NCBI GenBank assembly: GCA_039715055.1
Contig: JBDLID010000037.1
Coordinates: 1 to 23,872, forward strand
Origin: JBDLID01 sp039715055
GTDB lineage: Bacteria; Desulfobacterota; Desulfobulbia; Desulfobulbales; Desulfocapsaceae
Direction of reading: 5' to 3'
Length of the DNA: 23,872 bases
The notes below the pieces were generated by a model. It worked only from the letters and a program-made list of their open reading frames with translations, searched no databases and was not told the origin of the DNA. A program made the position numbers and the translations under genes. Below, in pieces: positions 1 through 8,404 of the stretch (position 1 is the stretch's first letter; every line of letters starts with the position of its first letter).

Positions 1-1
1 C

Positions 2-964
2 GGCCCGGTTGTTTCAGGGTTTCTTCTTGAAATATTTTCCTGGCGGGCCATTTTTTTAGTCACACTGCCGCTCAGCCTTTCTGTATTTTTTTATTTCAGT
101 CTGGTTATATTGCCAAAACTTGAAACGATTCAGCAAAATAATCTTCAGCAGCATCAGTTTGACTTGAAAGGGTTCCTCAGCTGGTCAACTTTTATCGGTT
201 TGACAGTTGTACTTATCACCAATCACCAGGCCTTTTCCAGGATTGTTATAGCTCTTGGTGTTATAGCGTTGTTTTTTCTGTTTGTTTCTTTTCTCTGGAT
301 TGAAACCCATACCAAAAATCCACTGCTCCCCCTGAATCTTTTTGAAAATAGAAATTTTGTAATTGGTATCAGTTGTGCCACCTTTTCCTTTGCGGTACTC
401 TTTGTCGTTTTAATCCTTATGCCATTTTATCTTGATACTGTTCTCAAATTTCAGCCGCAAAAGATTGGAATGATGATGATGGCGGTACCTCTCCTGGTCT
501 TTGCAGTATCACCGGTTTCCGGCCGTCTTTATGATCGTTATGGTGCAAAAGTGCTGACAACCAGTGGTCTCGCACTCTCCATGTCCGCCCTGGGGCTTCT
601 CTGCTTTCTCGGACCTGAAACCGGTTTTTGGTATATTTTTATCTCGCTCTCCATACTCGGCTGCGGCCAGGCACTCTTTCTGTCGCCTAACTCTGCCGCA
701 CTGCTCATGGAGGGAGATGCCCATCACAGCGGCATTGTTTCCGGGCTTTTGGCTACTTCCAGAAATATGGGGATGCTTGCAGGTGTCAGTCTTGGAGGGT
801 TGGTCTTCGGCCTTGTTTTTGCGGCTAACAGCGGAGGCCTGGACATAAGGGACTACACCGGAGGGCTTGAAAATGAATTTATCAGGGCACTGCGATATAC
901 CTTTATCGGCACAGCTCTCTTGTCCGGGGCAGCGATGGTCCTTTCCTGGCAGAGGAGCAGCTGA
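2..964 (+). CDS. DHA2-family (EmrB/QacA-like) MFS drug exporter, 3' part
   Basis: This is the C-terminal part of a 14-helix major facilitator transporter of the drug:H+ antiporter-2 family. It sits in the inner membrane and would export toxic compounds using the proton gradient. The frame is open from base 2, so the gene starts outside the window. The first residues read GPVVSGFLLEIFSWRAIF, the family's motif C (GP..G....SWR..F) at the end of helix 5. About 320 residues follow, with many hydrophobic segments and a loop with the D-R-Y-G-A-K pattern typical between MFS helices. DHA2 exporters are often encoded after an HlyD-type membrane fusion protein, which would lie off the left edge. The stop codon is only three bases from the stop of the converging kinase gene. 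The substrate cannot be told from sequence. Confidence 0.85.
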   Translation, partial: GPVVSGFLLEIFSWRAIFLVTLPLSLSVFFYFSLVILPKLETIQQNNLQQHQFDLKGFLSWSTFIGLTVVLITNHQAFSRIVIALGVIALFFLFVSFLWIETHTKNPLLPLNLFENRNFVIGISCATFSFAVLFVVLILMPFYLDTVLKFQPQKIGMMMMAVPLLVFAVSPVSGRLYDRYGAKVLTTSGLALSMSALGLLCFLGPETGFWYIFISLSILGCGQALFLSPNSAALLMEGDAHHSGIVSGLLATSRNMGMLAGVSLGGLVFGLVFAANSGGLDIRDYTGGLENEFIRALRYTFIGTALLSGAAMVLSWQRSS

Positions 965-967
965 AAG

Positions 968-2812
968 CTATTGTTCCACCCCGCTCCATGGCAGGGTGAC
1001 GATCGCTTTCATTCCACCGTTTTCATCACGCTGAAGTTTGAAGAGTCCATCGTGTTCGCTGACGATTTTTTCAACCAGCGTTAAACCCATGCCCGTGCCA
1101 TAGGTCTTGGTTGTGAAAAAAGGGTCTTTGACCCTGGCAAGATTGGAGTCGGCAATTCCTGCACCGGTGTCACTGATTTCAACGGTTACACCACTATCAC
1201 CGATGTGAGAGCCAATGGTTAACGTTCCGCCGGTTTCCATGGCCTCAACTCCGTTGCGGATCAGGTGAAGAAAAAGCTGTCGAATACGTTTACCGTCCAG
1301 GCGCAGACTTGGTTCAGGTGGTTCAAGGTTCAGCTTATAATGAATGTTTTGCTTTTTCATGGATGTGTAAAAAAGCATCACCGTCTTCCTGATCAAAGGA
1401 TAGAGCGGCTGTTCTTCAACTTCCAGGCTGGATGTTCCTACAAAATTGAAAAGATCATCAAGAGTGGATTCAACTTTGACCGCTTCCCGGGCCATGAGAT
1501 CCATGAATTTCTGCATCTTGGGGTCATCTGTTTTCTTGGCAAGGAGGCGAGAGGTACCGCCGATTGAAGTGATAGGATTACGTATGGCATGGACAAGTTG
1601 TGCTGCCATATGCCCCAGTGCAGAGTATCGCTCAGCTTCAACAAGGAGATCCTTGTTCTTGTCGAGTTCAGTGGTGGTGATCTCAAGTTCATGGATTTTA
1701 GCACGCATATCCCGGTACATATGGCTATGCTCTATGGCAAGGCTTGCCTGGCTGGCAAAAATTTCAAGGTCTGTAACATCCTCTTTTTCAATGGGGTTGC
1801 CGGTGATGAAATTATCGGCAATGATAATTCCCAGTGAGCGGCTCGGTGAATAAAGGGGTGCCACAACAAAGTTTGATTCACCCAGCAGTTCAAGGAGTTC
1901 AGGGCAGACCTCTTCTCCCAGTGCTTTACCTTCTTTTACCAGGATTGGTTTTCTTTCCCGGCAGGCCCTGATCAGAAGATGATCAGTATCGGTTGCCGGA
2001 ACATAAAGCTCTTTGACGACCCGGTTAACCTGGTGATCATTACCAACACACGACTGCTGCATATTGGAAATGATCTGCGACAGGTGAAGCTCTTTTCCTT
2101 TTATCCCGTTCCAGACTCTGCCTGCCTCCTCTTTACAAGACGGACCGATGGCAAGCCTTCCCTTGAGCCTTTTCTGTTCCTTATTGAAAAGTGCGAGAAA
2201 GGCACGATTGAACTTGAGACCTTCCTCAGCGGTAATTCCGACCAGGATTGCCTGGAGTACATTGTCAAGTTCCACCGCGTTGAGATAGGCGGTATTCATT
2301 TTCAGGTTGAGCTGGTGGAGGAAATTGGTCCGAAAATTTGTCAGCTCAAGGGCCTTCTGGTAATTACGATTATCGATGGCCAGCCGTCTTTTCTCCAGCA
2401 TTTTTTGGATAGCGTTGGTGAAGCTGTTGATATGGACAGGTTTGGCCAGGTAGTCATCGGCTCCTTTTCGTAAACAGTTCAAGGCGGTTTCGAGATCTGT
2501 TTCACCGGTCACCATAATAATCGCAAGGTCAGGGTAACGCGAGGCAATGTCTTCCAGGATTGATTCACCGCTCTGGTCGGGGAGCCCGATGTCGAGCAGT
2601 GCCAGGCCAACCTGCTCATGTTCAAGGATCTTGTAGAACTCGGCTGCATTGGTTGCAACAGAAACTGAGAATCCCTGGTTCTCAAGAAGTTCCTGAAAGA
2701 TGAGAATGATCTCTGGCGAATCATCAACAATAACGACACGCTCTCCCGGACCCAGCAAATCGCTGGCAGAGATTTGAGAAAACTGATTTTCCTGGTTGAA
2801 GAGTGTAGTCAT
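968..2812 (-). CDS. REC-GAF-histidine kinase (cytoplasmic)
   Basis: A 614-residue soluble signalling protein with the receiver domain at the N-terminus. Receiver at about 26-140: acidic pair D30/D31, phospho-acceptor D74 in LLDIGLPD, T102 and K124. A GAF-like sensor follows at about 175-365. The kinase has the H-box HAIRNP with H408 as the likely phosphorylated histidine, N-box N520, DTGAGI at 548-553, DPFFTTK at 563-569 and GTGMGL at 572-577. No membrane segment is visible. Having the receiver first suggests the kinase is itself controlled by phosphorylation from another kinase, or autoregulates. No partner gene is adjacent and the ligand of the GAF domain is unknown. No clear Shine-Dalgarno precedes the ATG, so the exact start is moderately certain. 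It converges with the exporter gene. Confidence 0.9.
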   Translation of the reverse strand: MTTLFNQENQFSQISASDLLGPGERVVIVDDSPEIILIFQELLENQGFSVSVATNAAEFYKILEHEQVGLALLDIGLPDQSGESILEDIASRYPDLAIIMVTGETDLETALNCLRKGADDYLAKPVHINSFTNAIQKMLEKRRLAIDNRNYQKALELTNFRTNFLHQLNLKMNTAYLNAVELDNVLQAILVGITAEEGLKFNRAFLALFNKEQKRLKGRLAIGPSCKEEAGRVWNGIKGKELHLSQIISNMQQSCVGNDHQVNRVVKELYVPATDTDHLLIRACRERKPILVKEGKALGEEVCPELLELLGESNFVVAPLYSPSRSLGIIIADNFITGNPIEKEDVTDLEIFASQASLAIEHSHMYRDMRAKIHELEITTTELDKNKDLLVEAERYSALGHMAAQLVHAIRNPITSIGGTSRLLAKKTDDPKMQKFMDLMAREAVKVESTLDDLFNFVGTSSLEVEEQPLYPLIRKTVMLFYTSMKKQNIHYKLNLEPPEPSLRLDGKRIRQLFLHLIRNGVEAMETGGTLTIGSHIGDSGVTVEISDTGAGIADSNLARVKDPFFTTKTYGTGMGLTLVEKIVSEHDGLFKLQRDENGGMKAIVTLPWSGVEQ

Positions 2813-3356
2813 TTGACAGGGAATGGGTTTTTAATGAAATGGTTTATTGACCGGTAAGTCATTTTCAAGCATAACAGGACTCCAGGTACCCTCTATTCTA
2901 TTGAATTACATGGTTTGAACCTGTGTTAACGCCGTTGGTGACGTCCCAATTTGAAGAGTATTTATTTTGTCAGATACAATGTTTCCGTCGATGAAAATTT
3001 TTAGGACTCAAACTGTTTCCGGGGTTGCCGGATGAGCAGCGAACAGGTACCCTGACGGCTGTCTAACCAGTTCTGCTCTTCCTTCCCACAGGCCTGATTT
3101 TCGAAGAGGTGAAGTGAGTCAGTCCGGCCAGCCGTCAAATTCACATGTATTGACTGAGGATGGAGACTGTTGAGGCAAACAGCACCATGAAAAAATGATA
3201 GCACAAAAAGAGTTGTCAACAATAGAAAAAAACTTCATTTTTTCATCTCTGGCCGGAGATCTGTCAACCTGAATCAAATTTTTAATTCGGATACATCGAT
3301 TCACCTGATGGAGTTAGATCGTTTGCAGATTAACATCGAAGAGAAATTGAGACTAG
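2813..3356. other. 544-base intergenic region without a convincing gene
   Basis: This gap lies between two divergent genes and should hold the promoters of both. Short open frames on the minus strand (around 3001-3304) have no recognisable protein features or ribosome binding sites, and I judge them spurious. The 10-base sequence CAGGTACCCT occurs twice in direct orientation, at 2883-2892 and 3044-3053. A weak forward -35-like TTGTCA lies near 3214 without a good -10. No tRNA, riboswitch or strong hairpin was recognised. Confidence 0.5.
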
Positions 3357-3749
3357 ATGAACCAGCCAACCGATGAAGAGCTTAAAGAGGTTATCCGCGA
3401 TTTTCTCGAGATGGGGCATGTGGAAAATATCATCTCCATGTTCAAACGAGATCCCTTTTACTATGAGTGGACCGGCGACATCCTCAGCGATGACCGTTTT
3501 AATGTGAGACTCGGCGTCTCCATTCTTTTTGAGGAGTTGCGGGAGATTCAACCGGAACTTATTCACCTTGCCGTCCCCTCCCTTCTGCATCTGATTGAAG
3601 ACTCCCCTCCGCATATTCGCGGTGAAGCAGTCAGCGTCCTGGGGATAATTGCAAGCCCTGAGTCACTTACAGCAGTGGCTGCGCTTGTCGATGATAAGGA
3701 TCCCCAGGTGGCAGAGGTTGCTAGAGATATCATGGAGGAAAATCAGTGA
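3357..3749 (+). CDS. HEAT-repeat protein
   Basis: A 130-residue, all-helical protein with no signal peptide or membrane segment. From about residue 62 the sequence shows two HEAT-like helical pairs (a helix with L-A-V-P-S-L-L-H-L-I, then R-G-E-A-V-S-V-L-G-I-I, then a further A-A-L-V-D-D-K-D-P-Q-V helix), the usual signature of a small protein-protein interaction scaffold. The ATG follows directly after an in-frame TAG, so no longer start exists. Its last codons carry the ribosome binding site for the helicase gene and the stop overlaps that gene's GTG. This coupling suggests the two proteins are made together and may act together. A partner role for the helicase is inference; the molecular function is unknown. 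Confidence 0.8.
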   Translation: MNQPTDEELKEVIRDFLEMGHVENIISMFKRDPFYYEWTGDILSDDRFNVRLGVSILFEELREIQPELIHLAVPSLLHLIEDSPPHIRGEAVSVLGIIASPESLTAVAALVDDKDPQVAEVARDIMEENQ

Positions 3750-5689
3750 AGGAGGTTTTTGAAGAAGGCGGCCTTCTCAGTCGTCATCTTGCAGAATACG
3801 GTCCTCGCTCCTCCCAGATGGAGATGGCAGGTGCCGTTGAAGAGCTGCTTAACAGCGACAGCGAACTCGACGGAAAGGCACGGGTTCTTGTGGTTGAGGC
3901 AGAAACTGGTGTCGGTAAGACTCTTGCCTATCTGGTTCCATCACTCCTGTCCGGCCAGAGAGTTGTGATCTCAACAGCCACAATCAATCTTCAGGACCAG
4001 ATTTTAAAAAAAGAGATTCCGCTCCTTGAAAAAGTGTATGATCAGGATATCCCCGCCGTCTGCATCAAAGGCCGTCAGAACTATCTCTGCCATTACCGCT
4101 GGTATCAGTACCGCAGCTCGCCCCACCTGTTTCCGGAAGTGGTGCCTGAGATGGACAGGATAGGGGAGTGGCTTGAGGAAACTGAAACCGGTGACCGTTC
4201 CGAACTCGCCTGGTTGTCCGATCGCTCACCTCTGTGGCCCCGGATTTCTGCCCAGTCTTATCAATGCCTTGGCGGAGATTGTCCTGAAGCATCACTTTGT
4301 TTTGTCAATCGTCTGCGAAAAAGAGCCGGCTCGGCCCAGCTGCTGCTCGTTAACCATCATCTCTTCTTCTCCGACCTTGCCCTGAAGATGAGAGGGTATG
4401 GAGAACTGCTGCCGCGCTATCAGAGTGTTGTGTTTGACGAAGCGCACCATATTGAAAATGTTGCTTCAGGGTTTTTTGGCCGCCAGTTCAGCCACTACCA
4501 GGTTCTTGATCTTTTACAGGATGTTGAACAGCAGGGTTTTGCTGAACTTGAGAATTCACGGTTTGACAGGATTAAGTCGGCAATTATCGGTCTTCGCCAG
4601 CGCCTTGAGAGCTTTACCGCCATGTTTCCTGCAAGGACTGGTCGCTACCCTCTTGATGATATCAGTGGAGAGCTACTCTTTGACGAAAGATGTGACAATC
4701 TCGTTACCGGTCTCCAGCGGTTGGCTGAGTTGCTTGAAGACCAGGAAGCAAAAGGGGAAATCTGGTCTCTTTTTTATGCCAGGGCAGTAGAGATCCTGGA
4801 GAATTTCAATCATATCATCTCAACTTCCGTGAAAGACGAGAGCGATGGATTTGTTCACTGGTATGAACGGAGAAAGAGGACCATCTCTCTTTCCGCTACT
4901 CCGATTATCATTGCCGACCATCTCAGAGAAAACCTCTATCAAAGAGTTGAGAGTTGTGTAATGACTTCGGCGACACTGACCACCGGCGGGGACTTTCGAT
5001 ATTTTAACCAGAGGATGGGCCTCGATGGTGATACCCGCTGGATGCGTCTTAATTCCCCCTTTGACTATAAGCAGAAAACCTTGTTATATGTCCCTGGCGG
5101 AGACTTTCCAGAGCCTGCACAGCCCTTGTATCCACAGGCGATCTGTGAGCAGGTGCTTGAGATTCTCAAAATCAGTCGAGGCAGGGCTCTACTCCTCTTT
5201 ACCAGCTTCAGAGGACTGGATCAGATGGCCGAATATCTTCAGGAGCGGTTGGCCTACCCGGTTCTTGTCCAGGGAGAGGGTTCGCGCCAGGCCCTGCTCG
5301 AACAGTTTCGCATCAGCACCGAATCTGTACTGCTTGGGGTGGCCAGCTTCTGGGAGGGAGTTGACGTCAGAGGCGAATCTTTGAGCTGTGTCATCGTTGA
5401 TAAACTTCCCTTCGAAGTTCCCTCTGATCCTGTGATCAAGGCACGTATGGCAGGAATTGAACAGGAGGGCGGTAAGCCGTTTTTTGATTTTCAGGTTCCA
5501 AGGGCGATCCTTACGCTTCGCCAGGGGCTTGGACGGCTCATGCGTTCCACAGAGGATTGCGGTCTGCTGGCAGTTATGGATGTCAGGTTATTCACCAAGG
5601 GTTACGGAAGAATGTTTCGAACCAGTCTGCCGCCATCACCGATGACAAGATCATTTGATGAGATTGAAAAATTTTTCAAAAATATATAA
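3746..5689 (+). CDS. DinG/YoaA-family ATP-dependent DNA helicase with Fe-S cluster
   Basis: A 647-residue XPD-like superfamily 2 helicase, expected to unwind DNA 5'-to-3' in repair or at replication obstacles. Visible motifs: Walker A EAETGVGKT (51-59), motif Ia around STATINLQDQ, DEAH at 231-234, SATLTTGG at about 408-414, GVASFWEGVD at 531-540 and the arginine-finger motif QGLGRLMR at 593-600. Four cysteines (C115, C174, C179, C185) have the 5- and 6-residue spacing seen in the E. coli DinG Fe-S cluster, so a 4Fe-4S cluster is likely. Length is closer to E. coli YoaA (about 636) than DinG (716), and no exonuclease domain is present. The start is GTG at 3746, preceded by GGAGG at 3734-3738 with 7-base spacing, and it overlaps the HEAT gene stop. 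Translation coupling is therefore clear. Confidence 0.93.
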   Translation: MKEVFEEGGLLSRHLAEYGPRSSQMEMAGAVEELLNSDSELDGKARVLVVEAETGVGKTLAYLVPSLLSGQRVVISTATINLQDQILKKEIPLLEKVYDQDIPAVCIKGRQNYLCHYRWYQYRSSPHLFPEVVPEMDRIGEWLEETETGDRSELAWLSDRSPLWPRISAQSYQCLGGDCPEASLCFVNRLRKRAGSAQLLLVNHHLFFSDLALKMRGYGELLPRYQSVVFDEAHHIENVASGFFGRQFSHYQVLDLLQDVEQQGFAELENSRFDRIKSAIIGLRQRLESFTAMFPARTGRYPLDDISGELLFDERCDNLVTGLQRLAELLEDQEAKGEIWSLFYARAVEILENFNHIISTSVKDESDGFVHWYERRKRTISLSATPIIIADHLRENLYQRVESCVMTSATLTTGGDFRYFNQRMGLDGDTRWMRLNSPFDYKQKTLLYVPGGDFPEPAQPLYPQAICEQVLEILKISRGRALLLFTSFRGLDQMAEYLQERLAYPVLVQGEGSRQALLEQFRISTESVLLGVASFWEGVDVRGESLSCVIVDKLPFEVPSDPVIKARMAGIEQEGGKPFFDFQVPRAILTLRQGLGRLMRSTEDCGLLAVMDVRLFTKGYGRMFRTSLPPSPMTRSFDEIEKFFKNI

Positions 5690-5743
5690 TAACTGCCCTT
5701 CCTGAAAAGCAGTTGTTCAGTCACAGTATTATGAGTCGCTATA

Positions 5744-6754
5744 ATGAGTAGTCGCAATATTAAAGAGATTCTCCTCGAAAAAATCGGCCCGGATATTCTC
5801 AAAATTGAACAGGCCATGACCGATGATCTTGCCCAAGCTGATAATCTTCACTCGGATTTTCTGAGGGAGATTCTTGAGTTCGGCCTCTTTAACGGTGGCA
5901 AGCGAATCCGTCCACTGCTGGTTCTGGTCAGTGGTCGCCTCTCTGGCGGTGGAAGCAATGGGCTCCTCCACCCGGCCATAGGTTTTGAATATCTCCACGC
6001 TGCAACACTGTTTCACGATGATGTGATCGACAGGGCCACTGAACGAAGGGGCCGTCCCGCCCTCAATCATGTCTACGGCGAAGTCGGAGCCATCCTCGGT
6101 GGTGATTATCTTCATGCCCGGGCAATGGCCCTTGTCGGCAGATATGGAGGCAAGAAGGGGTTGAGTATATTTACCCATGCCACCACCGGCATGGTTGACG
6201 GTGAGTTTCTCCAGCTGAAAAACGCTTCTGATTTCAACCTGTCGGAAGAGGACTATTTTAAGGTCATAGAGGCCAAGACCGCCCTGTTGATTTCAGCCGC
6301 TTGTGAGATTGGTTCATTGATCGGCGGTGGTGATGAGGAGCAGCAGAATGGTCTCAGACAATACGGTAAGGCTCTGGGCTACGCCTTCCAGATTGTTGAC
6401 GACATCCTTGACTACCAGGGGGATCAGAAGAAAACGGGTAAGGCGGTCGGCAATGATTTTCAGGAGGCGAAGATGACATTGCCGCTCATTGCCTGTCTGC
6501 AAAGAGTTGAACCGGGTGACAGGAAAAAAATTATCACACTGCTTGAATCAGAGCCTGAAGAGCGCGCACATGGGCTGGCAGACGTCTGTCAGCTGATGAA
6601 TGAATGCGGGGCAGTTTCATACTGTCGAAAAAGGGCTGAAGAGTCGGCCGCCCTGGCCCTGGAGCATCTTGAATTGTTTGCTGACCCTGGAGTCAGCCAG
6701 GAAAAAGAGATTCTTACCGGCCTTGTCGAGTATGTCCTTAAGCGGGAAAAATAG
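5744..6754 (+). CDS. ispB: long-chain polyprenyl diphosphate synthase (octaprenyl-type)
   Basis: A 336-residue trans-prenyltransferase that adds isopentenyl diphosphate units to an allylic primer, giving the side chain of respiratory quinones. It shows the conserved GGKRIRP (51-57), the first Asp-rich motif DDVID (92-96) followed by RRGRP, and the second Asp-rich motif DDILD (219-223). Residues just before the first Asp motif (A-A-T-L-F-H) are small at the chain-length position and resemble IspB, which suggests a long-chain product; the exact length cannot be read. The gene follows the helicase by 54 bases and precedes the deacetylase by 33, so it may be co-transcribed. The spacer holds a 6-bp inverted repeat (AACTGC at 5691-5696 with GCAGTT at 5709-5714). 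No strong Shine-Dalgarno is seen before the ATG. Confidence 0.9.
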   Translation: MSSRNIKEILLEKIGPDILKIEQAMTDDLAQADNLHSDFLREILEFGLFNGGKRIRPLLVLVSGRLSGGGSNGLLHPAIGFEYLHAATLFHDDVIDRATERRGRPALNHVYGEVGAILGGDYLHARAMALVGRYGGKKGLSIFTHATTGMVDGEFLQLKNASDFNLSEEDYFKVIEAKTALLISAACEIGSLIGGGDEEQQNGLRQYGKALGYAFQIVDDILDYQGDQKKTGKAVGNDFQEAKMTLPLIACLQRVEPGDRKKIITLLESEPEERAHGLADVCQLMNECGAVSYCRKRAEESAALALEHLELFADPGVSQEKEILTGLVEYVLKREK

Positions 6755-6787
6755 AGCAGTAGCAGAATATATCAAGGTGTAGCATCA

Positions 6788-7774
6788 ATGGCCCGGACAA
6801 AGAGAAAAAAAACGCCTGTCAGGCGTAAACGCAAAAAGACCAAACGACGTCTGCTTCCGGCTCCCGGCAGGATCATTGCCTTTCTGGTCATTGCCTTTCT
6901 CCTGTTTTTTTCCATAGCCGCAGCAGGATATGTCATTTTTTTCCGGACTGCTGTAGCTCAAGAGCTTGATTCTGCCAATACTATTGCCCTGATTTTTGAA
7001 GAGCCCGATCCTCCTTCCCACTCTGATACAGTCAAAGAGATTGCTATGGATGAAGAGGGACGCCAATCGATACGGCGCCCTAAAGTTGCGGTGATCATCG
7101 ATGATATGGGCTACCATCATAAACTTGGCCGTGACCTGATCAACCTGCCTCTCAAGTTGACCTTTTCTTTTTTACCGACAGGTCCCTTTACCGCAGAGCT
7201 TGAGGACCTGGCCTTTCAACAGGGACGCCCGGTTCTTCTTCATCTGCCCATGCAGCCAAAGTCCAGTCAATGGGATCCGGGACCGGGTGCGCTTCTGGTT
7301 GGTCAGGCGAAGGAGGATATAGACACCATCATTGACAACAACCTGCTGTCGGTTCCTCATGCCTCGGGAATAAACAATCATATGGGGTCGCGTTTCACAA
7401 GCGACCGGGAAGGTATGGAAAAAGTGATGGAAAAAGTAGGAACGCTCGGGCTCTTTTTCATCGATTCATTTACCTCGCCAACCAGTCTGGTCGAAGACGT
7501 TGCCGTGCAATACGGAGTTCCATCGGCCAAGCGCAATATCTTCCTTGATAATGTCCAGTCTGCCGACAAGGTGTGTGAACAGATTGAAAAGCTGATCAGA
7601 GTCGGTGAAAAAAATGGCAGCGCCATCGGCATCGGCCACCCCAACAGGGCTACTCTGCAGGCCCTGAGCAACTGCAGCGAGATGCTATCCATGAGGGTGG
7701 AACTGGTGGATGTCAAGGAGCTGGTTTCAACTGGTGTTCCTGGAATCACCCCTGTCGAGCAGTCAATCGATTAG
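6788..7774 (+). CDS. divergent polysaccharide deacetylase (YibQ-like), membrane-anchored
   Basis: A 328-residue protein with a strongly basic N-terminus (K/R-rich, residues 4-21), one membrane helix at about 29-52, a linker, and a divergent polysaccharide deacetylase domain from about residue 98. Landmarks are KVAVIIDDMG (IIDDMG at 103-108), HLPMQP, NNHMGS and IGIGHP, all typical of the YibQ/DUF610 branch of the NodB-like fold. The domain would face the periplasm, where it may act on a cell-wall or envelope polysaccharide. The true substrate of this family is not established. The ATG at 6788 has AAGGTG at 6774-6779 with 8-base spacing. It is the last gene of the forward cluster and converges with the dsrE-like gene. 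Confidence 0.87.
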   Translation: MARTKRKKTPVRRKRKKTKRRLLPAPGRIIAFLVIAFLLFFSIAAAGYVIFFRTAVAQELDSANTIALIFEEPDPPSHSDTVKEIAMDEEGRQSIRRPKVAVIIDDMGYHHKLGRDLINLPLKLTFSFLPTGPFTAELEDLAFQQGRPVLLHLPMQPKSSQWDPGPGALLVGQAKEDIDTIIDNNLLSVPHASGINNHMGSRFTSDREGMEKVMEKVGTLGLFFIDSFTSPTSLVEDVAVQYGVPSAKRNIFLDNVQSADKVCEQIEKLIRVGEKNGSAIGIGHPNRATLQALSNCSEMLSMRVELVDVKELVSTGVPGITPVEQSID

Positions 7775-7775
7775 C

Positions 7776-7814
7776 CTGCCGAAAAGATAGGGAGAAACAA
7801 CAATTTTCTGGCAG
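7776..7814. terminator. hairpin between converging genes
   Basis: CTGCCGAAAA at 7776-7785 pairs with TTTTC-T-GGCAG at 7804-7814 with one bulged T and an 18-base loop. It begins two bases after the deacetylase stop, where a terminator would be expected. No run of T follows on either strand, so intrinsic termination is uncertain. Confidence 0.3.
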
Positions 7815-7874
7815 ACTCCTGGTGCGTGTTTGATAATGTTTTGATGTCAAAGCTGTTTGCCGAGGGAGTGATTT

Positions 7875-7895
7875 TAAGCTTGAATCATAAGCTTA
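7875..7895. repeat. inverted repeat TAAGCTT/AAGCTTA spanning the dsrE-like stop codon
   Basis: Perfect 7-bp arms at 7875-7881 and 7889-7895 enclose a 7-base loop, in which the stop codon of the minus-strand gene (7885-7887) begins. It may end or protect the transcript. There is no T run, so I do not call it a terminator. Confidence 0.35.
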
Positions 7896-8244
7896 TGACG
7901 ACTCCATCGCAACTTCGCTGGATCAGCTCTACTGCTGTGCCCATTCTTGCCCCCTCAATAAGATCCTCTTCAGAAATTTTTCTGCTTCTGGCGCAAGGGG
8001 TACATGCCAGGACATCCACGCCATGAGCTTCCAGATAAGTCATCAGATCATCAGCAACATCACCGGTTGCAGCCTTCACATGCTCAAGCAACCCCTTTTT
8101 TGCGAGATATACGGCCTCATCGAGTAAAAAGAGTGTAACGTTTTTTCCTTCCTTGTGGGCGACAGTAGCCAGGTGAATGGCCCTGGTTGCACGGTTAGGA
8201 TTGTCTGTTCCACAGGAAACAGTAATTACGACATTGTCGGTCAT
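7885..8244 (-). CDS. DsrE-family small protein with CxxC
   Basis: A 119-residue soluble protein of the DsrE/DsrF-like alpha/beta fold, a family involved in sulfur relay or of unknown redox role. The N-terminal strand VVITVSCG carries C11. The stretch GVDVLACTPCAR gives C81-x-x-C84, in the loop region where DsrE-type proteins place functional cysteines, and C112 is near the end. I chose the ATG at 8244 because AAGGAG at 8253-8258 precedes it by 8 bases; a longer frame would translate through this ribosome binding site. The gene appears to be single, with its own promoter (8288-8316) and two palindromes upstream. Sulfur transfer is a reasonable guess from the cysteines, not shown. Confidence 0.85.
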   Translation of the reverse strand: MTDNVVITVSCGTDNPNRATRAIHLATVAHKEGKNVTLFLLDEAVYLAKKGLLEHVKAATGDVADDLMTYLEAHGVDVLACTPCARSRKISEEDLIEGARMGTAVELIQRSCDGVVISL

Positions 8245-8287
8245 TTTGTTTTCTCCTTTTTTCAAAACAATAATTCATATTTTGTAT

Positions 8288-8316
8288 AGTTTACAGGTGA
8301 GTAGACGGTTGGTCAA
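8288..8316 (-). promoter_or_regulatory. sigma70-type promoter for the dsrE-like gene
   Basis: On the minus strand, -35 TTGACC (8311-8316) and -10 TAAACT (8288-8293) are separated by exactly 17 bases. Each hexamer matches consensus at four or five positions. The transcript would start roughly 35-40 bases before the ATG at 8244. Confidence 0.5.
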
Positions 8317-8323
8317 CTGACCA
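8310..8323. promoter_or_regulatory. palindromic operator candidate TGGTCA-N2-TGACCA
   Basis: Six-base arms separated by AC overlap the -35 hexamer of the dsrE-like promoter. A dimeric regulator bound here would block RNA polymerase. The regulator is unknown. Confidence 0.4.
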
Positions 8324-8350
8324 GAGGATTACCTGGACGGGCAGAAGTAA

Positions 8351-8367
8351 TCATATTTGAAATATGA
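8351..8367. promoter_or_regulatory. 17-base palindrome TCATATTTGAAATATGA
   Basis: Perfect 8-bp arms around a central G, about 35 bases upstream of the -35 of the dsrE-like promoter. The half-site TCATATTT recurs at 8275-8282, between promoter and start codon. This layout fits a regulator site; it could also be a hairpin beyond dgkA. Confidence 0.4.
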
Positions 8368-8404
8368 AGGTGGGGCTGTCAACAGGCACGGCCCTGCTGT
8401 TTCA

